Origin: Clostridiales bacterium
GTDB lineage: Bacteria; Bacillota; Clostridia; Saccharofermentanales; Saccharofermentanaceae
Direction of reading: 5' to 3'
NCBI GenBank assembly: GCA_017554745.1
Contig: JAFZHS010000019.1
Span: 159,760-223,759 of the forward strand
DNA length: 64,000 nucleotides
This document shows positions 51,231-61,032 of the stretch, piece after piece. The notes below the pieces were generated by a model. That model had not been told where the DNA came from, did not search any database, and was given only the letters and a program-made list of their open reading frames with translations. How positions within the stretch are numbered: position 1 is the first letter of the stretch; each line of letters starts with the position of its first letter. A program made the translations under genes and the position numbers.

Positions 51231-51316
51231 TTACCTTTGAAAAATGACAAGGACTTGCAAGATTAACCTCTTAAAAATGACAATAGCATGCCGCTTTTAC
51301 CTTTGAAAAATGACAA
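51231..51316 (+). repeat. Three direct repeats with 33-nt period
   Basis: TTACCTTTGAAAAATGACAA at 51231-51250 and 51297-51316, with a variant (TTAACCTCTTAAAAATGACA) at 51263. All three end 33 nt apart, close to three helical turns. They precede the DUF4003 gene at 51368 and could bind an activator or repressor. Confidence 0.75.
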
Positions 51317-51367
51317 CAACATCATTAATATGGTTGATATAAGTAATCTGGAGGTACCATCTGATTC

Positions 51368-52390
51368 ATGAACGACCACCTATTAGAAAGATGCGACCTG
51401 CTCGTAAAGAACCGCGCTGCCATTCAAAGGAGCTTTCTCCTGGAGAAGGAGCTGATGGCCGTTGCGGCCGCGCTGGTCTTCACAAATGAGGGCAGGGAAG
51501 CAGATACCGCCAAGATGAAGTCCTGCAGGAAGCTCCTGAAAAAGCAGACGCGCCTGCTGTCAAACCTGAGGGACATCGTGGAGCTCGTGATCTTGAGCAA
51601 GATGGCCCTGGCAGAATCCCCCGAGCAGTACCTGGAAGATTTCCTCTCAGTATATAACAGCATAATCAAGGGCAAGTTCCTGGAGAACGATTACATGGCG
51701 CTGGCATCCGTCGTGATCCTCGATCACGGCCTGCAAAATGACTGCGACGAGATAATCGCGAGGGCGGCCGAGATCACCAAGCGCATGAATTCCGACCACC
51801 CGATCCTGACGTCAGCCGATGACACGTCTTTCATAATGTTCCTTGCGATCACCCGCAAAAGTGTCGATCAGATATTAAGCGACCTCAAGGAAGGCTACGC
51901 TTACATCAAGAGCGCCAAGACCGGCATCAACGACGATCCGGCTTACGAACTCTGCGAAGTCCTGGCCGTGTCTTACGGCGACATGATCGCGAAATGCGAC
52001 AAGGCCCTGGTGCTCTACAAGGCACTGAAAACAAAGGGTTCCGAGTATGCCAGCGGGTATGTCGCATCGTCATTGGGCTCTCTTATCGATATCGGAATCG
52101 AGCCCGGGAAGCTCGCCGGTGAGATCGTTGAAGCCGAGGTCTATCTTAAGTCCCAAAAGGGCTTCGGCGATGCATCGATGGACAGAGGCACCCGCGTCAT
52201 GTATGCGGCGCTCCTTACCGCCGGCGTCTACGGAAGCAGCAAAGAAGCCTGCAATTCCGTCATCAGCAACACACTTTCGATCATCTGGGCCAAGAAGATC
52301 GCGAAAATGATCTCCATGCTCATCCAGGTCGCGCCCTCAGTCGCCTCGGCCATGATAAAGAACGACGGGAAAGAAGAGAAGAAGGAATAA
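51368..52390 (+). CDS. DUF4003 family protein
   Basis: A 340-residue all-helical soluble protein that matches the DUF4003 pattern as I know it: LLVKNRAAIQRSFLLEKELMAVAAALVFT at the start, LLKKQTRLLSNLR, then repeated helices and the end MISMLIQVAPSVASAMIKND. Function unknown. A weak GGAGG lies 12 nt before the ATG. Three 33-nt repeats upstream suggest regulation. Confidence 0.8.
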   Translation: MNDHLLERCDLLVKNRAAIQRSFLLEKELMAVAAALVFTNEGREADTAKMKSCRKLLKKQTRLLSNLRDIVELVILSKMALAESPEQYLEDFLSVYNSIIKGKFLENDYMALASVVILDHGLQNDCDEIIARAAEITKRMNSDHPILTSADDTSFIMFLAITRKSVDQILSDLKEGYAYIKSAKTGINDDPAYELCEVLAVSYGDMIAKCDKALVLYKALKTKGSEYASGYVASSLGSLIDIGIEPGKLAGEIVEAEVYLKSQKGFGDASMDRGTRVMYAALLTAGVYGSSKEACNSVISNTLSIIWAKKIAKMISMLIQVAPSVASAMIKNDGKEEKKE

Positions 52391-52509
52391 ATTTCCGTTC
52401 ACGACCGGATTTTCACCATTTACGACAGACCGCGTTTTCGCCGGGCTCTGTTTGTTATCCTTACGATGTCAAAAGCAAAACCTACTTGAACATCGAAAGG
52501 AAAACAGTT

Positions 52510-52737
52510 ATGAAAAATTCTACAGAAAAGAAGATCACCACCCTCAAGGTTTTTAAGGTAATCGTATTCATTTACACCTGCGTCATCATCGCCCTCCTCA
52601 TCCAGACCGTTTACGGCTGGGCAACAGGCACATTTGATACCAACAATGCAATTCTCGCTTCAAGCTCAGCAACATATTGCGCTACAATAGCCATTTATGA
52701 TGACATGAAGAAGAAGGAAGCGAAGAAGAAAGCGTAA
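52510..52737 (+). CDS. Small two-helix membrane protein
   Basis: A 75-residue protein with two hydrophobic segments (VIVFIYTCVIIALLIQTVYGW and a weaker one near 45-60) and a strongly basic/acidic tail DMKKKEAKKKA. AAAGGAAA precedes the ATG at 52510. No family recognised. Confidence 0.65.
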   Translation: MKNSTEKKITTLKVFKVIVFIYTCVIIALLIQTVYGWATGTFDTNNAILASSSATYCATIAIYDDMKKKEAKKKA

Positions 52738-52767
52738 TTGGCAGAAGCCGGTATATAATTGATTCAT

Positions 52768-52815
52768 AAGGACAGGACCTGCATCGGAATATGTGGGGCA
52801 CCGTCCTTTTTTAAT
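52768..52815 (+). terminator. Probable terminator
   Basis: AAGGAC (about 52768) pairs with GTCCTT after a long loop and is followed by six Ts. The pairing is short, so the call is moderate. Confidence 0.5.
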
Positions 52816-52863
52816 ATTCAGAGTTTTGTTTGTAAAGTTTGGGGAATGAATTCTCGAAAACAA

Positions 52864-52899
52864 GTATTCACTATTTTCGTTTTCCCGATTAATGAATAC
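52864..52899. repeat. Single 36-nt palindrome
   Basis: GTATTCA (52864-52870) and TGAATAC (52893-52899) enclose a centre with TTTTCGTTTTCC. Same 36-nt length and TTTTCG-type core as the phased arrays, with another stem sequence. The rest of 52738-53154 shows nothing else I can name. Confidence 0.6.
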
Positions 52900-53154
52900 A
52901 AACGAGGTGTGAAATGTAATCAAAATCGTTTTTTCTGTAGTTTTGAATAAAAACTGCATTTCCCAGATATGCGCTTGTCTTAAAATGTCTTATCTCCAGA
53001 TTAGAGACACCCAATGCAACAAAAGAAGCGCGGAGGTCGACTTTTTCCGCCTCACCCCCGCGTGATATAATAGCCGCATGAGGGGACCGCTTGGGCAGCA
53101 TAAGAGGGATTGCTCTCGCAGCGGTTGGTTTATTTGCTTTGACAGGTTGAGGGT

Positions 53155-55605
53155 ATGGCAAAGACAGGTAAGTTTGACGCGTTTATCAGCTACAGGCATT
53201 GCGAGCCTGACAGCGAGATAGCGGCTAAGTTGCAGAAGAAGCTGGAAGGGTTCCGCCTTCCGAAGGAAATAGCAAAGAAGATAGGCAGGACAAAGCTCAG
53301 CAGGGTCTTCCGCGATGAGACCGAGTTTGCCGTGTCAGATGATCTGACGCAGGCAATAGATGAAGCGCTTGCGAATTCGGATTACCTGATCGCGATTTGT
53401 TCGCCTGAGTATCTTAAGTCTCCGTGGTGCAGGAAAGAGATCGAGTCGTTCTTGAGGCTCCATGACAGAAAGCACGTACTGCTGGTGCTCGCAGAAGGTG
53501 AGCCCCAGGATGCGTTCCCGCCGGAGATCCTTTATGACGACCTCTATAAGATCGGCGCGGACGGCAGGCCGTACTGGACGAAGGTCCCGAGAGAGCCGCT
53601 CGCGGCTGACTGCAGAGGCGAGAATCCGAAGGATCTGAATCAAAAGATAGACAAGGCCGTGATGCGCCTTATTGCTGCGATCTTGGGCATCAGGTACGAT
53701 GACCTGCAGCAGAGGCAAAGGCACGAGCAGTATATTCACACCAGGAACCGCGTGCTGGTTGTTTTCGGGGTTTTGGTAGCATTTTTGGCGCTCTGCATCG
53801 GGTTCCTCTTCAGGATCGCGGGGCAGAACGTGGAGATCTTAAAGCAGAACGAGGAGATCGCGCGCCAGAACGAGATCATTACCCAGAAGTATGCGGACAC
53901 GCTCGCCGCGACATCCGATAATCTCCTGCGCGACGGCAAAAGAATGGATGCTGTCTACGCCGCAAGGCTAGCGCTGTCCGATGAGAATACTGATAACTAC
54001 AGCGAGCTTGCTACAAAGGCGCTCGTCAACGCGCTCGGCATCTACGATCTGCCGAACACCTTCGGATGCGACAACGACGTCCTGCTGCCGTCCTCTGCGC
54101 TTAATGACCTGGTCGTTTCTTCGAATGGCGGATATGCCGCGTTCAAGGATCTCGATCACATCAGATATGTTGTTGATCTGAGTTCCGGCGCGACGGTCTT
54201 GAGCTTTGAGGAGAACGAATATGAAAGCTTTGTTTTCGACGGCGAAAAGGGATTCGTCTTCAAACGCGGGGATAACAATTATGCTTACTTCGATCTCGCG
54301 ACCGGGACCGAGACCGATCTCGGAGTAAGCGAAGCGCGTTTTTATTCCAACGCTGAAGGTGACGGATATGTTATCCGCTCCGGTGATAATATCACTCTAT
54401 ATAATGGCAGCAATGTCTTATGGTCTTTCAACTGCCGCGCTGAGGGATTCTCTGAAGCGGAAAGGCTGGAGATCACGGTGACTTTTGTAAACGATACCAA
54501 CGAGTGCTGGATCATTATCTCAGATTACGATAAGCTGACAACTTCTGCTTTTATAGCCGACATGACGAGCGGCAGTTCACGCCGTATGCTGATCACGGAC
54601 AATCTGTGCTTCAGTATTGTTACGGACGGAAAGAGCGTTGTCTGGATGCAGTCTGAAGGCGATACCGATGCCCTTTGGATCATGGATGTTAATACCGGCA
54701 CAAAGAACAACAGGACCATCGATTATAACTATGAAGCTGCTGTCCTGAATAATGATGTGGTCATCGTATCAGGGACGTATATAACGATGCTTGACAGGTC
54801 TCTTAATGAAGTTAACAGGATCGATGCCGATTCTTATATGCATATATTTGTTTCCGGCGATGCGATCTATCTGGTAGATTCCACAGGCCGCCTTTATAAG
54901 ATCCAAAACGGCTCTTATGAATGCTTTGATACAGTCTCCAATGATAATGTGTATTCCTGGATGCTGGTGTTCCGCAATGGCAAGCTGTACGCCGCCTTAA
55001 CTGGAGATAACCATATCTATACTTACTCATTCAGGCAGACCGATTATATGACCGTTACTTCAGATGAGTATGAAGAATTGACGGCTGATTACTATGACCT
55101 GGAATTTATTTATGAGAACCCTGCTGCTTCGGCATTTGTTGATCTTATAATGCAAAACGAGACCGAGTTCCAGCAGAGCAGAATAAGAAGAGTCGATTTT
55201 TGTGATAATGCCGATATCGGTCTTGTTCAGTTATATGACGGTGCAGTCCACATTTACGATTCCTCCACCGGCGGGAAGATCAAGACTATCTATTCCATCG
55301 AAGGTTCGGTAAACGAATTCTATTATGACCAAAACACCGGATACTATTATCTCAGCTCCTCGAATGTGGATGTGTATGACGAGAATTTTAAGAACATCTA
55401 CAGCATCCGTAACTGCATACTTTGTGGCATCGAAAAACAGAGCGGCGCCATCGTGGTTTTCGATATGTCGAAAGGCATAGGCTCTGACAGCTCGTATTAC
55501 CTAGTCTATCCGGTAACGTACGAGCAGCTCATCACCCTGGCCGACGAATTCCTTGCCGGCTACGAGCCCGACGAGCGGGTGAAGGAGAAGTATAGTCTGG
55601 GGTGA
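53155..55605 (+). CDS. TIR-domain membrane protein with beta-propeller-like region
   Basis: An 816-residue protein. Residues 1-150 form a TIR domain (KFDAFISYRH, SRVFRDETEF, SDYLIAICSPEYLKSPWC) in which Glu95 of WCRKEIES sits where NADase TIRs have their catalytic Glu. A membrane helix at about 198-220 follows, then a short coiled coil (KQNEEIARQNEIITQ), a helical linker, and some 500 residues of repeated beta blades that resemble a WD40/quinoprotein propeller, presumably outside the cell. The layout suggests a receptor linking an external ligand to a cytoplasmic TIR. The ATG follows GAGGGT. Confidence 0.85.
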   Translation: MAKTGKFDAFISYRHCEPDSEIAAKLQKKLEGFRLPKEIAKKIGRTKLSRVFRDETEFAVSDDLTQAIDEALANSDYLIAICSPEYLKSPWCRKEIESFLRLHDRKHVLLVLAEGEPQDAFPPEILYDDLYKIGADGRPYWTKVPREPLAADCRGENPKDLNQKIDKAVMRLIAAILGIRYDDLQQRQRHEQYIHTRNRVLVVFGVLVAFLALCIGFLFRIAGQNVEILKQNEEIARQNEIITQKYADTLAATSDNLLRDGKRMDAVYAARLALSDENTDNYSELATKALVNALGIYDLPNTFGCDNDVLLPSSALNDLVVSSNGGYAAFKDLDHIRYVVDLSSGATVLSFEENEYESFVFDGEKGFVFKRGDNNYAYFDLATGTETDLGVSEARFYSNAEGDGYVIRSGDNITLYNGSNVLWSFNCRAEGFSEAERLEITVTFVNDTNECWIIISDYDKLTTSAFIADMTSGSSRRMLITDNLCFSIVTDGKSVVWMQSEGDTDALWIMDVNTGTKNNRTIDYNYEAAVLNNDVVIVSGTYITMLDRSLNEVNRIDADSYMHIFVSGDAIYLVDSTGRLYKIQNGSYECFDTVSNDNVYSWMLVFRNGKLYAALTGDNHIYTYSFRQTDYMTVTSDEYEELTADYYDLEFIYENPAASAFVDLIMQNETEFQQSRIRRVDFCDNADIGLVQLYDGAVHIYDSSTGGKIKTIYSIEGSVNEFYYDQNTGYYYLSSSNVDVYDENFKNIYSIRNCILCGIEKQSGAIVVFDMSKGIGSDSSYYLVYPVTYEQLITLADEFLAGYEPDERVKEKYSLG

Positions 55606-55643
55606 GCGGGGGTTGGTTTTCGCGCGCTTGAGCTGAGCCCCCG

Positions 55644-55753
55644 ACATATATTTTTTGGCATTTCGCTGTTTTCGTATGCAGGTCAGGGCGATAATCGCCC
55701 CGAAAACCGTAAAACCTACATATAAAATCGATGAAAAATCGATTTTCGTATGT
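55644..55753. repeat. Two 36-nt palindromes with ACATATA arms
   Basis: 55644-55679 (ACATATA...TATGC) and 55718-55753 (ACATATAAAA...TTTTCGTATGT), each 36 nt, starts 74 nt apart. A further CCCTAAAATCG/CGATTATAGGG palindrome lies at about 55762-55795. No gene between 55606 and 55859. Confidence 0.7.
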
Positions 55754-55859
55754 CGGAAATCCCCTAAAATCGTACTGGTAGTTCGATTATAGGGATTTTT
55801 TCTCTATGTGTGTCAGGGGATAATTTTGACCAAGAGTGCGCGCTGATGTAACTCGCGCT

Positions 55860-56342
55860 TTATTGATCTTGTGCTTTGAGATACTTTTTTAATTCTATCC
55901 TTGCAAGAGTATTGGGACCTGCTAAATGAACGTGCAAGAAAATAAAGAACACAATAAACGAGTAGCCGAACAGCAGCTCAGGATGCGGGTAATCCGGCGC
56001 GCAGATAAATACTGCTACCGGCAACGCGAATATGACCAGCAGACGGAATAAATAGAGGAGAATGTTTGCGATCCAGCCGCCTGCGCTGAGGTTAATATGT
56101 TTCTTGTATTTGTTTTCGCGCTTGCGAATGAACGTTATCTTTTTATAGCCGTGGGAGCGATGGCTGTCATGCCAGACAGACACAGTAAGATACTTGGGGT
56201 AACGTGTGTTTTCGCTCTTCTCGATGTTGGCAGGATGCTTCTTTCTTACCGCCCACGCAATAAGATCAATGAGGAACACAAACAGCTGAGAACCGCCGAA
56301 GAGGATCGCCAATGTCAGTAAATTGCCACTCAAATCGTCCAT
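55860..56342 (-). CDS. Membrane protein with three helices
   Basis: A 160-residue protein with a helix at the start (LLTLAILFGGSQLFVFLIDLIAWAV), a basic cytoplasmic or external loop (residues 30-85) and two helices near 90-130 (YLFRLLVIFALPVAVFICA, FGYSFIVFFIFLHVHLAG). No family recognised. No clear ribosome site (the region before the ATG lacks GGAGG), so the start is tentative. Confidence 0.65.
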   Translation of the reverse strand: MDDLSGNLLTLAILFGGSQLFVFLIDLIAWAVRKKHPANIEKSENTRYPKYLTVSVWHDSHRSHGYKKITFIRKRENKYKKHINLSAGGWIANILLYLFRLLVIFALPVAVFICAPDYPHPELLFGYSFIVFFIFLHVHLAGPNTLARIELKKYLKAQDQ

Positions 56343-56468
56343 ACGAGCATTATATCAATTGCCGACTACATATCCCCATAGTTCATTTAGATTTAGTATG
56401 CTGCTCCCGAGCAGATAAACAACGTAAAATAACCGGCGCCAAGCACGCTAAGTGCCGTAAACCGTGTA

Positions 56469-56507
56469 TAAAAAAACAGCCCGCCAAACCGAGCGGTTTA
56501 ACGGGCT
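56469..56507 (-). terminator. Terminator downstream of the surface-protein gene
   Basis: On the minus strand AGCCCGTTAAACCG pairs with CGGTTTGGCGGGCT (56478-56507) and is followed by seven Ts (56470-56476), about 60 nt after the stop of the gene at 56568. Confidence 0.9.
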
Positions 56508-56567
56508 GAAATGCCTTAATTTGTTGCGTTTCCGGGCTAATATCTCCTGTTCAGGATCTGAGTCAAA

Positions 56568-58727
56568 TCAATCGTCTTTCTTCGTTGTCTGACCGGGAAT
56601 GAGATGAGCGGGTCTTACTTTTCTGCGGGAAGGTTTAGGAGCTATAGCTGCAACGAAAAGAAGAAGCGCGCCGCCTATAAGAAGCATGGCGATACAGACG
56701 AACGGACTGATGTTTTCGCCGGTCGACGGTATGGACTTTGGCTTATTCTTGATAGTTACCGCGATTTGAGCTTCGCCATCAGCAAATGTGATCTTGATAT
56801 TGTGGCTGCCGGCTGAAAGTGTATCCAGGTATTCCGAATTAAGTGTCAGGATCAGACTGCCGCGGGCTTTCTGATAATACTTGTCACTGACGGTATTGCC
56901 ATCCACGGTAACGCTGTCAAAACTATCAAATGTTGTGTCATCATCAAAGCTGCGCTTTACGGTAAACACGATGTTTTGTTTGCTTCCCGGAGTATAATTG
57001 TCGCCCACTACCGCAACGGTATATACAGGGACTTCGACATAGGTATAAACGTAGGTGGTATCTTTTGTGAAAGCCGTATCCGTATCGGGCGTAACATCCC
57101 ACGAACCCTGCTTATGGTTTGCTGCGGGCTTTGTTCCGACACCGGGGATCTGGTCAGGCTTAAGCTTCAGAGTGTCACCTTCAAAGCCGGTAAGTACGAC
57201 TTCGATCGCGTCTTTGCCGCCTTTATCCCATTCGCCGTTTACCACATTGAAAGTAACCTTGCAGCTGATCTTGTTAAGCACGGTCAGAGTGCCCTGTTCA
57301 TATGTGATCTTGTAATTGGCTGTTACATCATTGTTTTTGCTGTCCTTGATAACGGCAGCGGAAGGAATGAGCTTACCGTCTTTTTCCGTGATCGTTACAG
57401 CTGTCATAGTGTGGTCGCTTAATGCACCGGACAGAACTGCATTACCGGAAGTAAGCTCAGGCGATTCTGTTTCTTTGATCGTCTGGTCATTTGCTTTTAC
57501 GGTAACGTCTTTTTTCGCGATGGTTACAGTAACACATGTCTTTTGGGAGTTGCTGTGCTTGCTGTCTCCGGCAGCCATGTACCAAACATAATAAGTTCCT
57601 GCGTCGGTGGCTGTGGGGATGTCGGTGCTCCAGTCTGAAACGGGAGGTTCTTCATCGTTAGTACCCAGAGCATACCGCATTTCACCGTCCTCAGCACCGC
57701 CTGCTTTAATAAGTTCCTTGGCTGAACCGTCATAAGTGCGGTCTATCGCCTCAGGAGCAGTCTTGACAACAGCTGCAGGTGCACTGTAATAAATTGCTTT
57801 TAAAGTAATAACTCCGTCGTTTGCGATCAAGCGGCTTATGGCCGCTTCCCTGCCCGGAGTGGCTATCTGGGTTGTATCCTTGATTAACCAGTGATCGAAC
57901 AGCTTTCCTTCCGGAGGTTCAAATTCGCACTCCGGGATTGTTACCCGCTCATTCTCAGTGATCTGTATGGAATCCATGCTGCCGTTACCTTCGTCGGGGT
58001 CAAATACGATCGTAAGCGTCGCGACAGGAAAAGCGACGGACTTAAATCTTAGTTTCTTTCCCGTTGTACTGACAGCTATGGCTTCCGGCTGGTCGTTGGT
58101 ATCGTATCCGAATCCTTCCACTTCATTAACCACCGTGCCGGAAATTACGTTTGTAGACGACCTGTAACACCTTGCATCAAAATCGGTAACGCCTTTTTTG
58201 ATAATTACTTCATCGGCGTAGATAGCATCGTAACCGCCGGTTGCTTTTAAAGATCCACTGCTGACGATCAGCTTACCGTTGCAACGGATCGCAGCTCCGC
58301 CCCAGCTATCTTGTATTGTTGCGTTCAGGCTTCCGGTCCCGGTTATGGTTATGGAAACGTCATTCCTAGCGCTCATAAGCACGTTGTCATTGTTATACGC
58401 TATTTTTTTTGTCTGGGTAATGACATTTTTGCCTTTCAGCGAAATGGTCAGGTCATCTCTACCGTTATAATAAATGCATGAATGATAGTCGCCGGAAAAA
58501 TTGTACCCAACCCCGCTGTATTCGAAATTATCCAGCGTAAGAGTGTTGGTATCCGGGTCATAACTCCAGTGAGTGCTCTCCTGCATTTTACGGTTATACT
58601 CGTTGACCTGTACGCCACCGATCCAGAGCTGATACTCGTCATCCGCCGATACCATCGCTGCGGGGTAGATCGCAATCAGGAAAAAACATATTGATAGCGA
58701 TACCAGAAGCTTAATTACGCTTTTCAT
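56568..58727 (-). CDS. Cell-surface protein with MBG-like domain and IPSTG anchor
   Basis: A 719-residue exported protein with a signal peptide (KSVIKLLVSLSICFFLIAIYP). Residues ~30-230 form a beta-helix-like domain (KNVITQTKKIAYNNDNVLMS, ITGTGSLNATIQDSW). Then come an InlB/Flg_new-like repeat (VFDPDEGNGSMDS), a YDGSAKEL domain, an MBG-type domain (VTVKANDQTIKETES, YEQGTLTVLN) and further beta modules. The C-terminus carries IPSTGEN, a membrane helix and a basic tail, as in sortase substrates (LPXTG variant). Start at 58727 follows GAGGTTAATAG. Probably an adhesin-like surface protein. Confidence 0.82.
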   Translation of the reverse strand: MKSVIKLLVSLSICFFLIAIYPAAMVSADDEYQLWIGGVQVNEYNRKMQESTHWSYDPDTNTLTLDNFEYSGVGYNFSGDYHSCIYYNGRDDLTISLKGKNVITQTKKIAYNNDNVLMSARNDVSITITGTGSLNATIQDSWGGAAIRCNGKLIVSSGSLKATGGYDAIYADEVIIKKGVTDFDARCYRSSTNVISGTVVNEVEGFGYDTNDQPEAIAVSTTGKKLRFKSVAFPVATLTIVFDPDEGNGSMDSIQITENERVTIPECEFEPPEGKLFDHWLIKDTTQIATPGREAAISRLIANDGVITLKAIYYSAPAAVVKTAPEAIDRTYDGSAKELIKAGGAEDGEMRYALGTNDEEPPVSDWSTDIPTATDAGTYYVWYMAAGDSKHSNSQKTCVTVTIAKKDVTVKANDQTIKETESPELTSGNAVLSGALSDHTMTAVTITEKDGKLIPSAAVIKDSKNNDVTANYKITYEQGTLTVLNKISCKVTFNVVNGEWDKGGKDAIEVVLTGFEGDTLKLKPDQIPGVGTKPAANHKQGSWDVTPDTDTAFTKDTTYVYTYVEVPVYTVAVVGDNYTPGSKQNIVFTVKRSFDDDTTFDSFDSVTVDGNTVSDKYYQKARGSLILTLNSEYLDTLSAGSHNIKITFADGEAQIAVTIKNKPKSIPSTGENISPFVCIAMLLIGGALLLFVAAIAPKPSRRKVRPAHLIPGQTTKKDD

Positions 58728-58864
58728 ACTATTAACCTCATTTCGTGCGTGATGACCTGTATATCGGCCGCAAAAACTTATTTTCATTATATATATGAAC
58801 TCTCGCTATCTCAACAGAATTCGTTTTTATCTAATCAAAAGAAAATGAATGGTTTGCAATGTTT

Positions 58865-58887
58865 AAGCCCGGATTCAATCCGGGCTT
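58865..58887. terminator. Short perfect hairpin
   Basis: AAGCCCGGATT and AATCCGGGCTT enclose a single base. It lies between two minus-strand genes, 120 nt past the lipoprotein stop at 59010, without a T run on that strand; terminator or processing site. Confidence 0.45.
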
Positions 58888-59009
58888 AGTCGGTTTAATT
58901 GCGATAAATCTGTATAGTGTTTATCCTATTGTTTTTGGTTTAGCATTTGTGTTTGTGTGCATTAACAAATCAATTAGATTAGCCGTCTATATATATAATC
59001 TTACCAGCA

Positions 59010-59453
59010 TTATTGGGTCTGATATGATATTTTGAGCATATCGGATGTCGGTGCCGAAGAATTCATTGAATTAACATCGCAATACACATAAATATATGAG
59101 TATTTGGAAGCATTGATCTCACCACTGTTGATAATATCTGGCCCCCGTTCTTTCAGTTTTTCGATTTCTTCTTCTGCCAATTCATCCTCAGTGAAATATA
59201 CGCTCCACGTAACTCCCTTAGTGGGTTCATAGTTACTGACCTTAACTTTAGTGTGAATATCCAGGGATTCGTAATACCATCCAGTATCAAACACATCACT
59301 TCCGCTGATATTTTTCTCGTATGTGGCCGAGACATAGGTAGGTGTCGCACGGTTGCTTTTTGTTGTTTCGGTGCTGTCAGCATTTGAGCATGAACACATC
59401 ACAAAAATCAAAAATGTAATAAAAACTATTCCCAACTTCTTAATAGTATTCAT
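59010..59453 (-). CDS. Small lipoprotein
   Basis: A 147-residue lipoprotein with lipobox VMCSC near residue 22, a Thr/Ser linker and a beta-rich acidic domain (WYYESLDIHTKVKVSNYEP, VTWSVYFTEDEL). No family recognised. ATG at 59453 is 8 nt after GGAG; the longer frame from 59486 lacks a site. Confidence 0.75.
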   Translation of the reverse strand: MNTIKKLGIVFITFLIFVMCSCSNADSTETTKSNRATPTYVSATYEKNISGSDVFDTGWYYESLDIHTKVKVSNYEPTKGVTWSVYFTEDELAEEEIEKLKERGPDIINSGEINASKYSYIYVYCDVNSMNSSAPTSDMLKISYQTQ

Positions 59454-59552
59454 CTTTTTAACTCCTGATAATATTCCAATCCCCAATAGTTCATTTTGTT
59501 AAAACATTATTATCTAACGCCTTCATTATAACAAACAGAGTAAACGAAGACC

Positions 59553-60278
59553 TTACTTCATTATCTCTATTATGAATCCTACAACCGAGAACAAATTGCA
59601 CATGCAATGAAAGCACATGCTTATAAATATGTTTTTCTTTTTATATGCGACATACGCTACAGGAGCGAATACCAGCATTCTGAATACATTGGCGAATGGC
59701 AACCAAAAATGATAAAGAGAAAACATTATCGCTATCAAGATCGGAGTGAATTTGTTTTGCTTATAATAATGTGAGGTTAGATATCCTCTAAAAAACAGTT
59801 CCTCAGTAACAGGCCCAATGATAACGTTGAACAGTCCGTAATATATACAGGTAACTGTCAGAACCGGTTTAGAGAACGTTTTAACATACTCTGTGTTTTG
59901 CCAATCAAAACCAACTGGCAGTTTATTTAATAAAGCCTGTCTGACCGGTGATAAAAGATAGTTTTCGAGCGGAGCAACAGTTATCGATAATATGCCTGCC
60001 AAGCTGAAGAACAAAAATGCAATTAATACTATTTGCCAGACCGGAATTTTAGCCTGATCAACAAGTGCACTATTCAATGAAAACGACCCATGTTCTTTTT
60101 TGCTTGCGGAAAAGATAATACCCAACTCAATTGGAACGAGAGTAATCGTCCCCAAAATACAGAACATCAAAAGATGCGGGATCGGACAAAAATGCCCAAG
60201 GATCAAATAACTCAAGCTTAATACTGTTGCTGGAATGCAAATATACAATAAAAGTCGCTGTGTATTTATTTGGTTCAT
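59553..60278 (-). CDS. CPBP family intramembrane metalloprotease
   Basis: A 241-residue membrane protein with around six hydrophobic segments and the three CPBP motifs: EELFFRGYL (two Glu and Arg), MFSLYHFWLP (His) and CFHCMCNL (His, Asn). It is the second CPBP protein in the window and is not close to the first in sequence. The ribosome site is poor. Substrate unknown. Confidence 0.88.
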   Translation of the reverse strand: MNQINTQRLLLYICIPATVLSLSYLILGHFCPIPHLLMFCILGTITLVPIELGIIFSASKKEHGSFSLNSALVDQAKIPVWQIVLIAFLFFSLAGILSITVAPLENYLLSPVRQALLNKLPVGFDWQNTEYVKTFSKPVLTVTCIYYGLFNVIIGPVTEELFFRGYLTSHYYKQNKFTPILIAIMFSLYHFWLPFANVFRMLVFAPVAYVAYKKKNIFISMCFHCMCNLFSVVGFIIEIMK

Positions 60279-60391
60279 ATTAGTATCTGGAGCCGAAAGT
60301 ATTTCTTAAAATTTTATTCTCTTGTCATTCTTGTTCAATTAAGAACTCGTATATATCTTTAATCAGTTTATCAGATTTTCGACATGCAAAC

Positions 60392-60907
60392 TTATGTCAG
60401 TCCTTCAGAGACTTCTTTTGCGTGCTGATACTCCGAAGATTGTTTATCGAATTCATCCATTCCGAGTTCGCCGTCTTTGAATGTCAAACAACCGAATTGC
60501 GCCGCATATTCCCTTGGATAAAACTGTCTTTCGGATATAACGACGCCATATTCCTCAACAGATAATATTACATAATCATATCCGTAGGCGCCTCGGAATT
60601 CGAGTGAATCGAGCGTATAGAACTTGTCATTTTCCACATCAAACAAAACAATATCCGTACGAGGCATTCCGCTTCCGAAGGAGACGTAAGTGCAAAGATC
60701 TTGAACTCCGTCGCCTGTAACATCGTAACTAAAAACATGATCCTCGTTAATGCCGAACGATGTCGGAAAACCACCGCAATACTGTTTTAGTTTTTCAACC
60801 GCATCATCGTAATCATATGGCTTGTTCTTTTTGCAACCGGTAAAAAGTACAAGTGCTGCAAATATACAATTGATCAAGATGTATTTCGTTGTGTTTTTCT
60901 TTTTCAT
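60392..60907 (-). CDS. Small lipoprotein
   Basis: A 171-residue lipoprotein (lipobox LFTGC near residue 24) with a domain of about 140 residues that includes FSYDVTGDGVQDLCTYVSFG, an Asp-rich loop like those of FG-GAP/integrin-type or calcium-binding beta repeats. No clear family. Minus strand, 113 nt downstream of nothing else: it precedes the CPBP gene and could be co-transcribed with it. Confidence 0.72.
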   Translation of the reverse strand: MKKKNTTKYILINCIFAALVLFTGCKKNKPYDYDDAVEKLKQYCGGFPTSFGINEDHVFSYDVTGDGVQDLCTYVSFGSGMPRTDIVLFDVENDKFYTLDSLEFRGAYGYDYVILSVEEYGVVISERQFYPREYAAQFGCLTFKDGELGMDEFDKQSSEYQHAKEVSEGLT

Positions 60908-61032
60908 ATTATTCCAACTCGCAGGGACGGATCTGTTTTAAATTATATTTTTATGCAACAATGACTCCCTTTTATCTGTATATAGTGTAGAGGACCGGCA
61001 CATTTAAAGCAAATGATTCAGAGGATGGATAT

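Noticed and set aside
53155..53600. TIR gene as part of a Thoeris or similar defence operon
   Set aside because: No ThsA-like or other partner gene lies next to it.
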